Source: Rotaria sp. Silwood1 (Eukaryota; Rotifera; Eurotatoria; Philodinida; Philodinidae). Taken from it: a stretch of DNA of 64,000 bases. The stretch spans positions 1,309,734 through 1,373,733 of the forward strand of contig CAJNOP010000017.1 in assembly GCA_905250075.1 (NCBI GenBank), in the 5' to 3' direction. Below the pieces are notes generated by a model. It worked only from the letters and a program-made list of their open reading frames with translations. It was not told the origin of the DNA and searched no databases. Made by a program: the position numbers and the translations under genes. Every line of letters starts with the position of its first letter. Positions within the stretch are counted from its first letter, which is position 1. Below are positions 11,896-25,200 of the stretch, in pieces.

Positions 11896-14800
11896 ATGTT
11901 AATAATATTGAATTTCGATTAGTTTCTATTGTACATTTGTATTTCTTGTGTTTTTTTTATATTATCTTTGGTTATATGTGTATCTCACAATTTTTTTTTT
12001 GTATCTTTATAAAAATTATATTAGCCAAATAGAAACAACACTAGACTGATGAGTAACTGATAAAAGAAGTTGTTTATAATTTTAAATTAATAATATATCA
12101 AATAATTTCTCAACTAGGGAGTTTTCAATCGCTTGCATCAGATATATTTCAAATTATTTTATATTTGATTTCAGAATCACTAAAATGTTGAATACTAACT
12201 TTTCATTTTTCTGTAAATAGTATTTTTGAGTATTTAAAAAGCAAAAAGAAAGAAGAACAGATTATGGAACATGTTATCAACTCGTTTTGATCTTTGTAAA
12301 TACATACGAAGAAAAATAACCATGAACAAATTAACATTGTTATTGAAACACTCGCATCTGCTGATTCTATTCAATATTTATTAATAAAAGACAATTAAAT
12401 GAAACTAAGTATTTTGTTTGTGATGATATGTATTCTTTCTCATATTGCAAGTCATAGACTGATAATGTCAATCTATGATCACGGTTGAAATTATCTAGTT
12501 AAGCTCAATATCTAGTGCCTTCTACAGATCTAAAAGAAGCAGCGTGCTCGACTGTAAGTTTCTTTTTCTGTGCTCTCTTCTCGTATGCCTCAGTATGAGA
12601 GAAAAGTTCCAGCGCCTCTTGATTCGTAATATAGCTTTTAAAAGAGCATCGAAATGATTAAAAATTGTTCATTTCAACTACACTAATTTTTATTTCGCTT
12701 GTATTCAATCTTTCAAATCGTTATACTATTGGTACTGTTCGGTCTAAGTGTGAGCATGAAGGGTAAGTATGAATGATGAGAATGCTCACACCCAGATGCC
12801 CAAACTATAAGTTGTTTTTTCGATTTGTAAAACTATCTCATTTCACTTAGAATTTGATGTTGATTCCAAATGTTTAGTACCTATTGAAATTATTGTCGGA
12901 AAAAAATGGTCATTTTGGTTCTTTTCTTTTCGAATCAGAACATAAATCCCTGCTTCATTTGTAATTTTTGTTCTTTTCTCTCTTGCAAATAGATCCCAAA
13001 GGTAATAAAACCATTAGTTACATTTGTCAGAAGCTATTACCCTTTTATTCTCTCGCAAACTATTAGGAAGAAAGAAAAGGAAAAACAAGGTAAAGAGCGA
13101 GAACAGAATATTAGTGTATGATCCATTCCGAAAACTTCACTCTCTGAAGAAGGCGGCGTTGTTGTCGACATATTAAAAGTAAATAGCTTTATCTAGAGAT
13201 AATACGAAAAGTCATGCTCTCTTAGTGTGCCTATCTAGTAACTTGATGAAATCGTTGGAAAACTTTTTTAAAAGATACTTGTATATATTATGCAGAGCTT
13301 CAGTATTTTCAAACACATTATAGAGAGGAAACATGCCGACCGTCGATGATGAGTGGAAGAATTTTGATGTGAAAGAAAATCCGCCATGCACAATATTTGT
13401 AAATTGGACGCAAAGGTAATACATATGACCATTATGATATTGTTATCATATGTCATGACGTCGCTTAAATTGCCAAAGTATGCTATCTCTACAGATGTGA
13501 TTTTAAAACGTTGATGGTCATCGAAGAAAACATTAAAGGTCCATCGATCGTGACAATTTCAGAAATTCAAGGTAGAGCAACACGGTGTGGCCTACCACTC
13601 ATTCATCTTGTATTATATTCAGTTCCATCCGAGATCTATTACTCATCAGTAAGTGAGAATTACGAGAAAATGTTATTATTTTGGAGGTGTCGTTGATTAT
13701 TTCAAAGACGAGAAAGTTTTATATTGTGGAATAAAAATCTAATACATCATGGGTCGTTTCACTGGTAAACAAGAGTTCGGCTCACATTGATGAAATCATG
13801 TTTCAGGGTCAGATAGACTAGCATACTCTATCTGTTTGTATATCTGTGTCTGTGAAGTAGACCTGAGGAGCGGAAAGAAAGTAAGAGTTCGCTTAAGGGT
13901 GTGTTAAACTGTCATGGTACGTATTTCGATCTTGCTTTGAAAGTTTAAAGTACATCGATTTTGATCGACGATGAAAGCGTACATATCAAAACTTCTAATT
14001 ATTTCAAAGACTATATAGTCTGCTGTTTCCTCGTTCAATGTTGTCCTTTTTGATGAAAACAGATATAACAAACTTTCTTTGAATGTTTGGCATTAGAAAA
14101 CTAAGTTAACATTTATTCTTGTTTCGTATGCTATTAATGACCTCTAGATGATACAGAGTAACTTTTTTCTGTTGACCTGGACTGACTTCTTCATTGACAG
14201 AAAAGAAATACTACATATCTTACTCTTTCTTTTCCTCCTTTGTCCTCTTCAGAAAAAAAAAGAAGTCGCGGAGTTCTACTATTTTTTTCCTCAATCATCA
14301 TTCGCTCATCAATTCTTCGTTTCTTTCGACGTTTTCATTGTCAACATGAATTATTCCATACACTAATATAATTTGAACACGATCATCGAAACACAGCAAT
14401 TTGTACGGCAACTTCTATAAGAAAGGTAATCGAATAAAATAAGGTCTATTTTCAAATTTTTTTATTTGAACCTATTATAACCATATGTAACTTTAAAAAA
14501 TTTCTTTCCTCGATTATGTAAATAGATTTAGAAAAGAACATTTACTTATGCTAGAGAAAAGATGTGAAGTATCTCAGAGATATTATTATCATTACAAAAA
14601 TTGCAGACCCATTTTCAACAATATTCCGAAGATTTTCTATTAACACATTAAATAATCATCTTAATAACTTTATCAATCTACATTGCTAATTATGATTGAA
14701 AATTTTTATCTTGACAAACAGTTTATCACTTACTTTTTATAATGGATTTATGCAATTTGAACTTTTTCATAGATCTTTATTGTGATTTAATCAAATGAGT

Positions 14801-16547
14801 TCTTTTGATCTGAAGACAGGCAAGAGTTCTGCGTTTTTATTTATAAATAAAGACTTTAGTAATACATCCCGAACTTGCTACGTTTAATTCCAATGAAAAA
14901 GAATTACATTGTCTGTCAAATAAAAATGGAAGACGCCAGACTTTTTCAATATAACAAACACTCCAAATATTTATATTTAGCTATCTTCAATGTTTCGAAA
15001 ATTTTGTCTGAAATTCTTCAGCATTTTCTAGCTTTTTTGACTTCTTCGATGTTGCACAAAATCGTTTCGAAAAGTTTTATATGTGAAAGTCTCAAAACAC
15101 TATGCACCTATCGATATCGTTCGGTGAATATGTTTACGTTTTTATTCAAATGAAAATGATAAATTTCTGGTGTATTAGAAAATTATATATTTAAAAATAA
15201 AAACTTGCCGTTCTACTATACACTCATAGAAAAAACCACCTCATTCAGTCAAACCACCATGGAAATATATTAATTTATTTTTTTTTAGTAACTTTCATAA
15301 CACCCTAGATTCATGATTTCGGCACCCGAATCCGTTTCGAATCTCCTGACTTGATATCGTATATATTCCATTTGATTGTTGATGATATTTAACCATCAGT
15401 TTTAAAATCATAGAAATATTTAGATTTAATAAAACATTTTAAAAGTTAATAAATAATTTTTTTTTTGGAAGCGCAAAAAGATTTCAAATGTAGATATACA
15501 AGGCCAGTTATGATCTTCACAACGAGATTAAAGATTGTAGTTGGATTTTTTATTGTTTGAGAATCAATTAACATGTTTATGATGCCAAGAAAAACAATAC
15601 AGTGTTCGTGGATTAAATCAACCCAACAACAAAGAGTTTAACTAATTAATAAAAGTTTGATGAAATTTAATAATTTTCGTTTCTTATTTTTATTATTAAC
15701 TTTTCTTCCAAAGAAATTGCCGGAGAGTCCCAATATAATATGAAATGCTCAGAAAAACACTGATGAGTCTTGAGAAATCTCCGGAAATCAACGACTTAGG
15801 TGGAAAATTTTGAAAATAATGACTAGTGTTTTCGTGTCAAGTGAGTTCCAGTTTATAAAAACTTAACAACAAAATGAAACTATCGTAAAAAAGAGCGTAG
15901 TGATCTACAATAGTACCTATTAGTTCTGAAGGACTTCTTGCAACATCACCAAACTCTCCAGAGAATTTCTCACAAATTCATCTGGACTCTCTTTAAGCTT
16001 ACTCACAAATTCTTTGGGAATTCCTATTGTGATTCTCCAAGGACTCTCCGAGAAATTTTTCAGAGAAAACCGACTAAAGCATGTTTACTTACATCAGTTG
16101 TTGAACTAAAACTTAAAAGTTATTTCTTATTAGAAATATTTATTCGAATATTAATATAATGATGGAGAGTAGAGAATTTCAATAATGATAATAATTGCTT
16201 ATTTTAGAGCAGAGAAAAATATAGAGAAGAATGAAAATGATTGAATAGTTCTTAACATAATAATTGAATACTCTTGAAAGTATATATTAAAGTTTTTATC
16301 TTTAAACAATAAAGATAAATTAATAACTAATAATTCTATTCTTAATAATAATAATAAATATTTGATTTATTACTGATCAAGATAATAAAAATTTTCGAAT
16401 AATGAACAAAACTTTTATTGTATTTTCCAAGAAACACCTCTTTTGTGTCTTTTACTTTATAGAGTAAGAATAAACTAATACTGCTAATTATCAGTCGTAA
16501 TAACCTACATTATCTATCTTACCTTAATCGCCGTTTTTTCTTTTAAG
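11896..16547. other. Intergenic, no supported gene
   Basis: 4.6 kb without a convincing gene. A GTGTGAGCAT ... ATGCTCACAC inverted pair lies at about 12749-12790. A segment at about 15935-16065 repeats a CTCACAAATTC/CTCTCC motif several times within 130 bp. Short open frames, for example at 13511-13696 and 14875-15153, lack splice context and similarity I can name. Confidence 0.5.
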
Positions 16548-16754
16548 TGTGTTCGTCTGCTTGATCTAATCAACTCATCAAATGGAAATACTAAGAAAAT
16601 CTTAATGAAGCTAGCAACAAATTCAATAAATGATCAACAATTCTTTCAATCAATTTGTGAAGAACATAAGAAACTGCAGGAACAATTACGAGAGCTATTG
16701 ACTACTTCTTCATTATTTCTACAACAACAAACGACTAGGCTAGGTTCACTTTAA
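16548..16754 (+). CDS. Possible orphan terminal exon, helical protein segment, unidentified
   Basis: A polypyrimidine-AG acceptor (ttttttcttttaag) precedes a 69-codon open stretch ending in TAA at 16752-16754. The translation is helix-prone and rich in Gln, Glu, Lys and Leu (VRLLDLINSSNG, then QSICEEHKKLQEQLRELL, then LFLQQQTTRLGSL), so it looks like real coding sequence. No ATG-bearing upstream exon could be joined to it. It may be the last exon of a small gene, an alternative exon or a gene fragment. I do not recognise the family. Confidence 0.3.
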   Translation, partial: CVRLLDLINSSNGNTKKILMKLATNSINDQQFFQSICEEHKKLQEQLRELLTTSSLFLQQQTTRLGSL

Positions 16755-19259
16755 GAACTCTTACCATGTTTTCTTTACATGTTTGTGAGTGTTGTTTTGA
16801 TTATTTTGAAAACGTAGATATACGTAGTTGCTTGACTTATTTTCAAAAAAATAATTATTCCAGATTTTGTGGATCATCCGTATGCAGAAAAAATAAATTT
16901 TCAAATGCAAAAAAGGAAAAAGAAAAAAAAGTAACTTTTCGATATTTATCTTAATGGGAAAACTGTATAAAGTGGATATCGAATTTTTTTATAAGTAAAA
17001 GTATACTAAAAAGAGGCATTGAAAATCATATATAATATTCAGAAAAAGATTATCTTCTAGAAGCGTGCACAGAACACTGATATACAACTAAAAAATCGAG
17101 ATACATAGAATATTTTTGAAGAGAAAAAATTAAAAGTATGAAAAACTTAAGTGAAAAATGTGTTATCATTACAACTTAGTTATATAACACCTTTTAAGAG
17201 AACAATTCATCTCAAAATTAGTTCTTAGAAGACTTCCTGATTAGAAGAACATTAAATTCATTTTCTCAAGTTTAGCAAAGAATTTTTGAGTGGGAATAAA
17301 AATTTTTTCACCTATATTCAAATTGTATTTGTCATCTGATGATGAAAAGATACAATCACGGGTGTAGCAAAGGCGATTACCCAACATGCTTGAATATACC
17401 GGTAAAGTTTTGTTCTTATTAAGATTTTAGTGAATGATAGTTTCGAAAGGGCTCGAACGAAACCATTGCCATTCTTGAGCAACGGGAATACGAGTTTGTG
17501 TTGTTTAGTGTCATTAGAATAAGACTTTTATATTTTACTGTAGATAAGCTAAGTTATTTGGGTAAAAATTTTCGTTATCTGAATAGAATATGAAGAAGTT
17601 TTTTCAAAAAATACTCATATTAAACTTATTTTTTTAATGAAGGTAAGTTACTAAAATACATATTTTATGTGAAAGATGTTGTGTTTATCTCTTCTAGCTT
17701 GCGATGCTGTGAATAAACAAATAAGCTAAGTTCGAATATCATGGTATCAAAACTTCTCTTATGAGTAAAATGTAGTATCACCATGATGATAGGTAGTTTA
17801 ACTTGAAGTAATCTTTTTGACGAGTAAGCAACTGGATTTAGTGTCTCATTTTCTTCAAATACAAAGATCTAATTTAGATTAGCCTGTGGTTACACAAAAG
17901 AGCTCTTCAGTCTCCAATAAGACAGAGCTGAGAACTAAACCAAAATGTGGGTGTGAGTGTAGAAAAAATGAACATCCACATCTTCTCCTAAAGTCTAGGC
18001 TCCAAATTCTTTTTGAAGATTTTAATTCCATGTCTTTGAGCTTCACGAAGTAATAGTACCGCTTCTTTTCAGCACACTTTTTATTTTTGATCCTCACTTT
18101 CTAATCATTCTCATTAGTCTTTCAAGATTACTAAGATACATGAAGATTCTTTGGTATCATGGCGTAGTCTGATGGATTTCTTTAGGTCTTTGTTGAATCT
18201 TTTAAAATTTATTATGTTTAATATTCAGTAGAATTTATTATCTATAAATTTCTTTTCTTCAAATAAAAAATTATACAAATTGTGTTGAAATTTTATTTGA
18301 ATTTAAGATTAATTATGACAATATCTTTGATTGAGGAGATGATTTAAAAATATGAACCACATAGGGTTACATAACAACAATGTTGGGCTGCTCTATTTAA
18401 ATTTTTGAACGAAATATTACAATTTTTTCATGAATAATATTGCAAAAACGTCAAAAACAAATCTATTTTTATGTTGACGGAAAAGATCAATGATAAATGT
18501 GTAATAAAACTTAGTAAAACATCTCATAGGATAAGGGTGTGAGTGTGGGTATGAAGTATGGCTATAGAATATTAGTGATGAAGTAAAGACACCAAGTTAG
18601 TCCCACACCCACACCCGAAGTAATTGAATACATGAGAGAGAAAAATACATTATGTAAAATGAAAATATGTGGCATCGCGATGAGGAAAGCATTCATGCAT
18701 GCAATCACAATTATAACGTTTGGTCTCAATGTTAACTTTCATTTCGATGTTAGCAGCAACAAAAATGAATATAAGCTTAGTGAAATTAATCAGATTTTAG
18801 AAGCAGAAAGACATCAAATAAATCCTAAATCACCTGCTGTTTTTGTCGAATTTGAGATAATCTCTTCTTTTTATTGCAGTTTATAGAAGAAACTAAAAAG
18901 TATACTTTTGCATATAAAATAAAGACTCGACAACTGTTATATGATAGTTGTGAAAGTATTTGCCGGATGTCAATCATATTCCGTTTTTAGATCGTTATCA
19001 ACTATGTACGACACAATAAAATAGAATTGTAACATTGCGCCTACCAAACATCAATTTACAGCGTTTTACGATCGCAAGCCAAATGAAACGATAATATTCA
19101 ATACGATTGTTGACCATCTCAGCAACTGTAATCATAGTTTTGGTTCAAAAAATATATCGTAGATTACATACATTTTCCTTTATTTTATCATAGACAAAGT
19201 AATTTCATGACAATGCATGACAAAAAGAAAAAAAACTGCAAAAAAAAGACAAAATACAT
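16755..19259. other. Intergenic, 3' flank of the cyclase-like gene
   Basis: 2.5 kb of AT-rich sequence. A GT-rich inverted pair occurs at about 18535-18560 (gggtgtgagtgtgggtatg) and 18600-18616 (cccacacccacaccc). Nothing else is supported. Confidence 0.5.
19179..19184 (-). terminator. Polyadenylation signal of the cyclase-like gene
   Basis: AATAAA on the minus strand about 76 bp past the stop codon at 19262-19260, a typical distance for a short 3' UTR. Confidence 0.5.
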
Positions 19260-22200
19260 TCAAAAGTAATGTCGATTTATTGTTGTTGCTAAAGTTGTTT
19301 GATCATCACTCTCATCATCAGTTATAATTTGTGAATTCATTATAATAGTTGTTGTTGTTGGATTAGAATTTACACCTTCTGTACACATATTATCATAATC
19401 AGATTCAATATTTGATAAAATACTTTGAGATATATTATCTAATTGTAATGATGATATATCACTTAAATCAGAATGTGGTATTGATGATGAATCTGTTCGT
19501 CGTTTTGGAAGTTGTTTTAAAAAATTATTTTCAAATGAAAGTGGTATATTTCTATGTTTAAGTGATTCATGTCGTATAAGATTTGAAGTTTTTCGAACTG
19601 ATTTATATCGAATATGATTATGAGAATGTTTAGTTGATTTTGTATGTAAAATAGGATATGTATTATCTTGAATTGTATCTGATTCATCATCTGTTGAATC
19701 ATTTTTAATGTTAGAAAATCGATTTGATTTCCTTGTTAATAATGTTGGAATTTGTTTAGTTTGACCACGAAATTGATTTAATTGATCTTCAAGCCAATTT
19801 TGTAAAAAATCACGATGATATCTAGATGGTGATTGTGCTTCTTTTGAATGAAATCTATTAAAAAATCGATAAATATGATTATTGATATTGTTTTGTTTAG
19901 CAAGTAAAAATTACTTTGATAAATTATTATAACTTGATGAAAGACGTTTTTGTTGATAATCATTTGATTGATAAACAATATTTTGTGTCCAAGGTTCATG
20001 TTGAATTGATATTTCACTTTCAGATGTTTCAGCAATTAATTTACGTGCTAAATTAAATCGCGTTGCTCGAAATTTAGTCATCTCTTGCTGCTGTTGTTGT
20101 CGTTGTTGTGAAGTTACTGTAGAAGGATTTGATTTAGTATCTGCTAGTGTTGTTGTCATATTAACAGTAAACGATAGATCACATGGATATGATGGATAAT
20201 AAGAATCAATCATAGGTGGAGAAGATGTCTGTTTAATAGATTCTTTTTGTTTTTCATTATTTATTGGTAATAATGAAGAAGATGGATCATCCCAACCAGA
20301 AAATGATGAATTTGTTTCTTCATTTGTTGTGGATAGACTACGTGAAAGATTAATTATGTCTTTTGATGACTGTTCATGTAATAATTGGTTAAATTTATTG
20401 TCTGTAGAATGTTTATGTTCAGAAGAAAAAGGTCGATTTAATAATGGTGGAGTTGATTTCGAACGATTATTATTATCATCTAAGAAAAGAAAAAGAAAAC
20501 TATCATTTTGATTAGATATATTTTTTTTTATTTAATAAATTTAATTACTTTGTAAGAAAAAAGTTATCATTCTATGTTTACATGTAAAGAAAAGAAAATA
20601 ATCCAAATTCTGGATATTCAAATTAATTTAAATTTTTACAGCTAACGACGAAATCTCTTCAGATATTCCTTCTGATTTCAATGCATTTTTCTTTTGTTTA
20701 TAAAATAATACATAGTGTTCTAATAAAAGTCCTAACAGAATTTGAGTTCGTTTCTAGATTTCACTTAACTATTGAATTTTGATTTGACACTTCGCCTATA
20801 TAAAGAACTTAACTATATTAGTTTCCACAAAAAGTTCAGAAGCTTTAAATAAATTCCCTTCGAAATATGAGACTTTTAATATATAGATTCTCTTCCAGGA
20901 ATAGTCTTCATTTAAAGGCCTCAAATTTCTTCAGAAAACTTATAATTCAGCTGACTATCACTTATAACTCCAATATCGATTCTTCAAAATGTGACCTGAC
21001 ATCATTTGACTTATTCTAACACTCTTCCCAACTGAGAATTTGTATTGAATATTATCAATATAAATAGCTTTGATAAGAAAAAAAAAGCAATCAAGCACAT
21101 TCGATTATTTAAGGAGAGTCAATAAATTTTTATAATAAAAAGAAATTTTAACCTGGTGATTTATTGAGCAATTTTTGTGTAAGCATTAAATATTTATTAG
21201 CACTTGTTACTGTTTCTTTTGATGACCAGCGATTATTTTCATTTGAATGAATTAGTTTTGAAAGTTTTTTTATTGGACTTATTTGATGTAAAGTATTTGC
21301 TGTAGGATCTAATGCTTGTAAAAGTGTATGACGATATGATGATTGACTGGAATTTGCATTTGATGTACGCTTATGTTTTTGCAATGATTGTTTAAGAAGA
21401 CTTTGTTGATCATTAAGAATACCTGATGATGATGTTGTTGTTGTTGTTGAAGGATTTTTATCATTGTGAGAATTATGTTTATATTGATATTGAGAACATT
21501 GTGAATCATCTAGACTAGAAGACTTTGGAATAGTATCATTATTTGGTTGATTAATTGTCAATGGAAGTGCATTACGACCCTGTTGAAAAGCAGAATAAAA
21601 TAAATTTACAGAATTTTTATAAAAGAAACATAATAAAACAAAAATACATATAAAATAGTTCTAATTTCGAAAAGATACGAAATAAAATTCTGATCTAAGT
21701 GAATTTTGATCCAAAATACAATTTCAAATTAGAATATTTTTCATGTTTTATAATTTTCGTTAAATCAAAGACAAGAATATACAGTGATAAATGAATATAT
21801 CACGAGAAAGAATTCGAAACCTCTTATGGCAAGGTAAATATTTTGAATGTTAATAAAATTAATGAATTATATTCATTATGAAACTTAATTTAGAAAGACA
21901 AAAGATTTTCTTACTTGAAATATATTATCTCCAATAAGACGTCCTAGTAAAAAATAAATACTTGTATTATTTTCAATATTCATCGGTGTATTTATGACCG
22001 ATCCAGCTATTCGAAATAAATATAAATCATTTAATAAATGATATACTGATGATGTTACTAAACAATGGTTTTGTTGTATTTTCGACATAAGTAATTGAAT
22101 AAATGATATATGTTCACTCCATATATCAATTTTAGGATATTTTTCAAAATGTATTAAGATTTCATTGATACAACCGATATGTAAACAAGCAGTAAAATTT

Positions 22201-25200
22201 ATTTGAAGTAATTTTATATGTTCATCGATTTGAAATAATAATTCAACTAACTCTTGAATGGATTTTAATGAAGTTGATACATCCATAGAAAAAATAATTT
22301 CTCTTATTGTTGACTTTTTATGCATAACTATATTATTATATTTATCATTATTTTTTAATAAATATTCAATATTATTAATAAAATTAATTAATGAATATTC
22401 ATCTTTATTATTTAATAAATTAAAACGAATATATAATAAACCCATTTGATCATATTTATAATGATAATGTTGTGTTAATGATAAATTTGAATTTGTATTC
22501 AAATAATAATTAATAACACGTAATGGTAAAAGAAAAGATGTTTGTTTAATAAATTGATTTCGTTGTCGAATTATTATTAAACGTTCATTATCAATTTGTT
22601 TAAACCAAACAAAATCAATTTTTTCTAACCATTCATGAATATATGATAAAATAATTAAAAGAGAATTATGAAATATAATCAATGTCGATGTTGTATAATG
22701 ATGTAAACTATTTATAGATGAAAAATATGTATTTGTTGTTAACCAAATATATTCTAACATATATAATTGTAAAATTGAACAAATAATAATGAAGAATGTT
22801 TTTATTAACCATGAACATTGACGAAATAAAGTACAGAAATAAAGTGGATATATCGGTGTTAATACAAGATATTCATGATATTGACGATGAAATAATAATT
22901 GACTAGAAAAATAGAAAATTTATTATTGTAAAAAGATCTATAAATGTAGATATCATTAGGATTGACTAAAACTGTTCACTTTATGAAACTGCTCAGTATT
23001 GAGTAGTTTTCAGTTTCATTTTTTTTCCAGTCTATAAGCTCTCAGTAGCAACCGCTTCTCCATTGCACAAAATGACTTTTCTTTTCTTCTTTCTAACAAT
23101 TTTTTAATTAGTGGTAAATGAACTCGTATTGACACGATATGATGCTTCTAGCTGTTAACACAAAGATGATGAGATAGTACGAAAAGTAACATTGCTAGCA
23201 TCTAACATTGAATCTTCTGCAAATTCTTTTCGCTTTGCTCATGATTCAAAACTTTTATACAATAATCAAACTAAACAGTACATGATAGTCAAATGTAAGA
23301 TCGTCCTGGAACTGAACAATTACGGACTTTCTTCAGTATTGGAATCAGCACGAAGAGTACCCGAGGTTGAGTCTTTTAGGAGTTTATTGGAGAAAGTATA
23401 GTTATTAATCTTAAAAATACTACATAAATACTCAGATCGAAATATTGTAATAATTATCAGTCCAAATGTTCTTATTACTATGTTTAATTTCCGAGTTTCA
23501 GGTACATCAAATTAGAACAAAAACTCATTATATTAATTATTTTCGGAAGTTTTTTCACAAAAAAATGCATCAAGTTTTACTCAAAATGTTTGATCTATTA
23601 TTAGAACAAATATTTTTCATTGTGTCAGTTTAACAAGGCAAGAGACATTTTTTTAGATGAATCAGAATTTCTTGTGTAGATGTATCTCTGTCACTTTTTG
23701 TGAAAAACGGTCTCAAAAGGAGTGTTGAAGTATATAGGGTAGGAAATGGCACTGTCTTCCACAGACGATACTATGGAAACGTCACCAGCCATGAAAGACG
23801 GGATCAACATAATGTTATAGACCTTGACAGATTTCTTTGTAGGACTGTCTTCCCTCGCATCATAGGCTGTGATAGACGTCATTGATATATGATAATATAC
23901 TGTATATTAATAACATCTCATTATAATATATGAACTATTTCCTCACTGCACTTTTGGATGATAAAGAAAAATGATGGTGATGAAATGTGTCTCATAAGAG
24001 ATAGAAAAAGACACTCTCTTTGTAATTAGTAACAACACTCATATTGTATTTCACATTTTTATTTTGTATAGATTATGCTAACAATTTTTAAAGTTGCGTT
24101 CAACTCATCGGTTTTCTCAATTTGAGTACTTCGTCCTGGCTCTGGATCATAACAGAACTCTTGTGTCAGCTTGAAAAAATTGTTTTTATCTTGTTGAACA
24201 AAATGTTCGGTAATTTAAAATGCGTCTATATTTTATTCATACAAACGATTCAATGATTAGTTTTGTTACTTACCGACTTGTTAAATTAATTTGATTAGCA
24301 GATAAATTGTTTAATTTCGTTGTTATTATTGTTTTATTAATCGATTGACTTGACATAAATAAATATTGAAAATTTTTTATTGAATGATATTGTATAGCAA
24401 CAAAAACTATTATTGTTAATGTTATACAAATAAGAATATTTAAATAAATATAAAATTTTTTATTGCTATCTGAATTATTCATATGTATTGAACAATAAAA
24501 TATAATTATAAATAAAACAAGTCCAATAATAACTAATGGATATAATATTAAATAATATATATTTAAATAATCAATAACAAATGATTGTAATAATGATCCA
24601 ATTAAAATCATTAATATAAATATATAAATAAAACAATTTGGACGATTTGTACGATGTATTATTTGAAAATCTTTTGTTAAATAATCTTCTTTAAAATTTA
24701 AACTAAACCAATGTATATATTTCGATGTTAATTCAAATAAACTTTGTTTTCGTAATGAATGTGTTAATGTTTTTGTATTTGTATGTTTTTTAACATGATA
24801 ATCAACTTGAATACGTGTTAATTGATCAATCATATCTGATATATTCATTGATATAATATTATTATTATATAATTCATACATAGTTTCATTTGAAAGTAAA
24901 TATGTTGAATGATTTGTTATTAATGATAATTTATAATATTGATTGTCTTTTAGAATATTATAGATTTTTGATGATACATATATATGATTATTAATAAGAC
25001 ATTCTTCACGTAACCATCGAGAATAATTATATGGTAAAACTTCAATATATTTAGATGAATATATATTTATTTGATTATAATCAATACCAATAATTAATTT
25101 TAAATTCCATTGTGTGATATTATTAACATGTTGAATAAAACGAAATAATTCAATAGCTAAACGACAACTATTATCAACATTTAATTGTTCATTATTATTT

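Noticed and set aside
13511..13696. 61-codon frame in the 12-16 kb region
   Set aside because: No splice context, no recognisable domain, and codon use unlike the exons in the window.
18535..18616. GT-rich inverted pair as a possible telomere-like or TIR element
   Set aside because: The repeat is irregular, short and lacks a target duplication; left as a note only.
22258..22449. Plus-strand frame across the C2a-like exon
   Set aside because: Shadow of the minus-strand cyclase-like exon.
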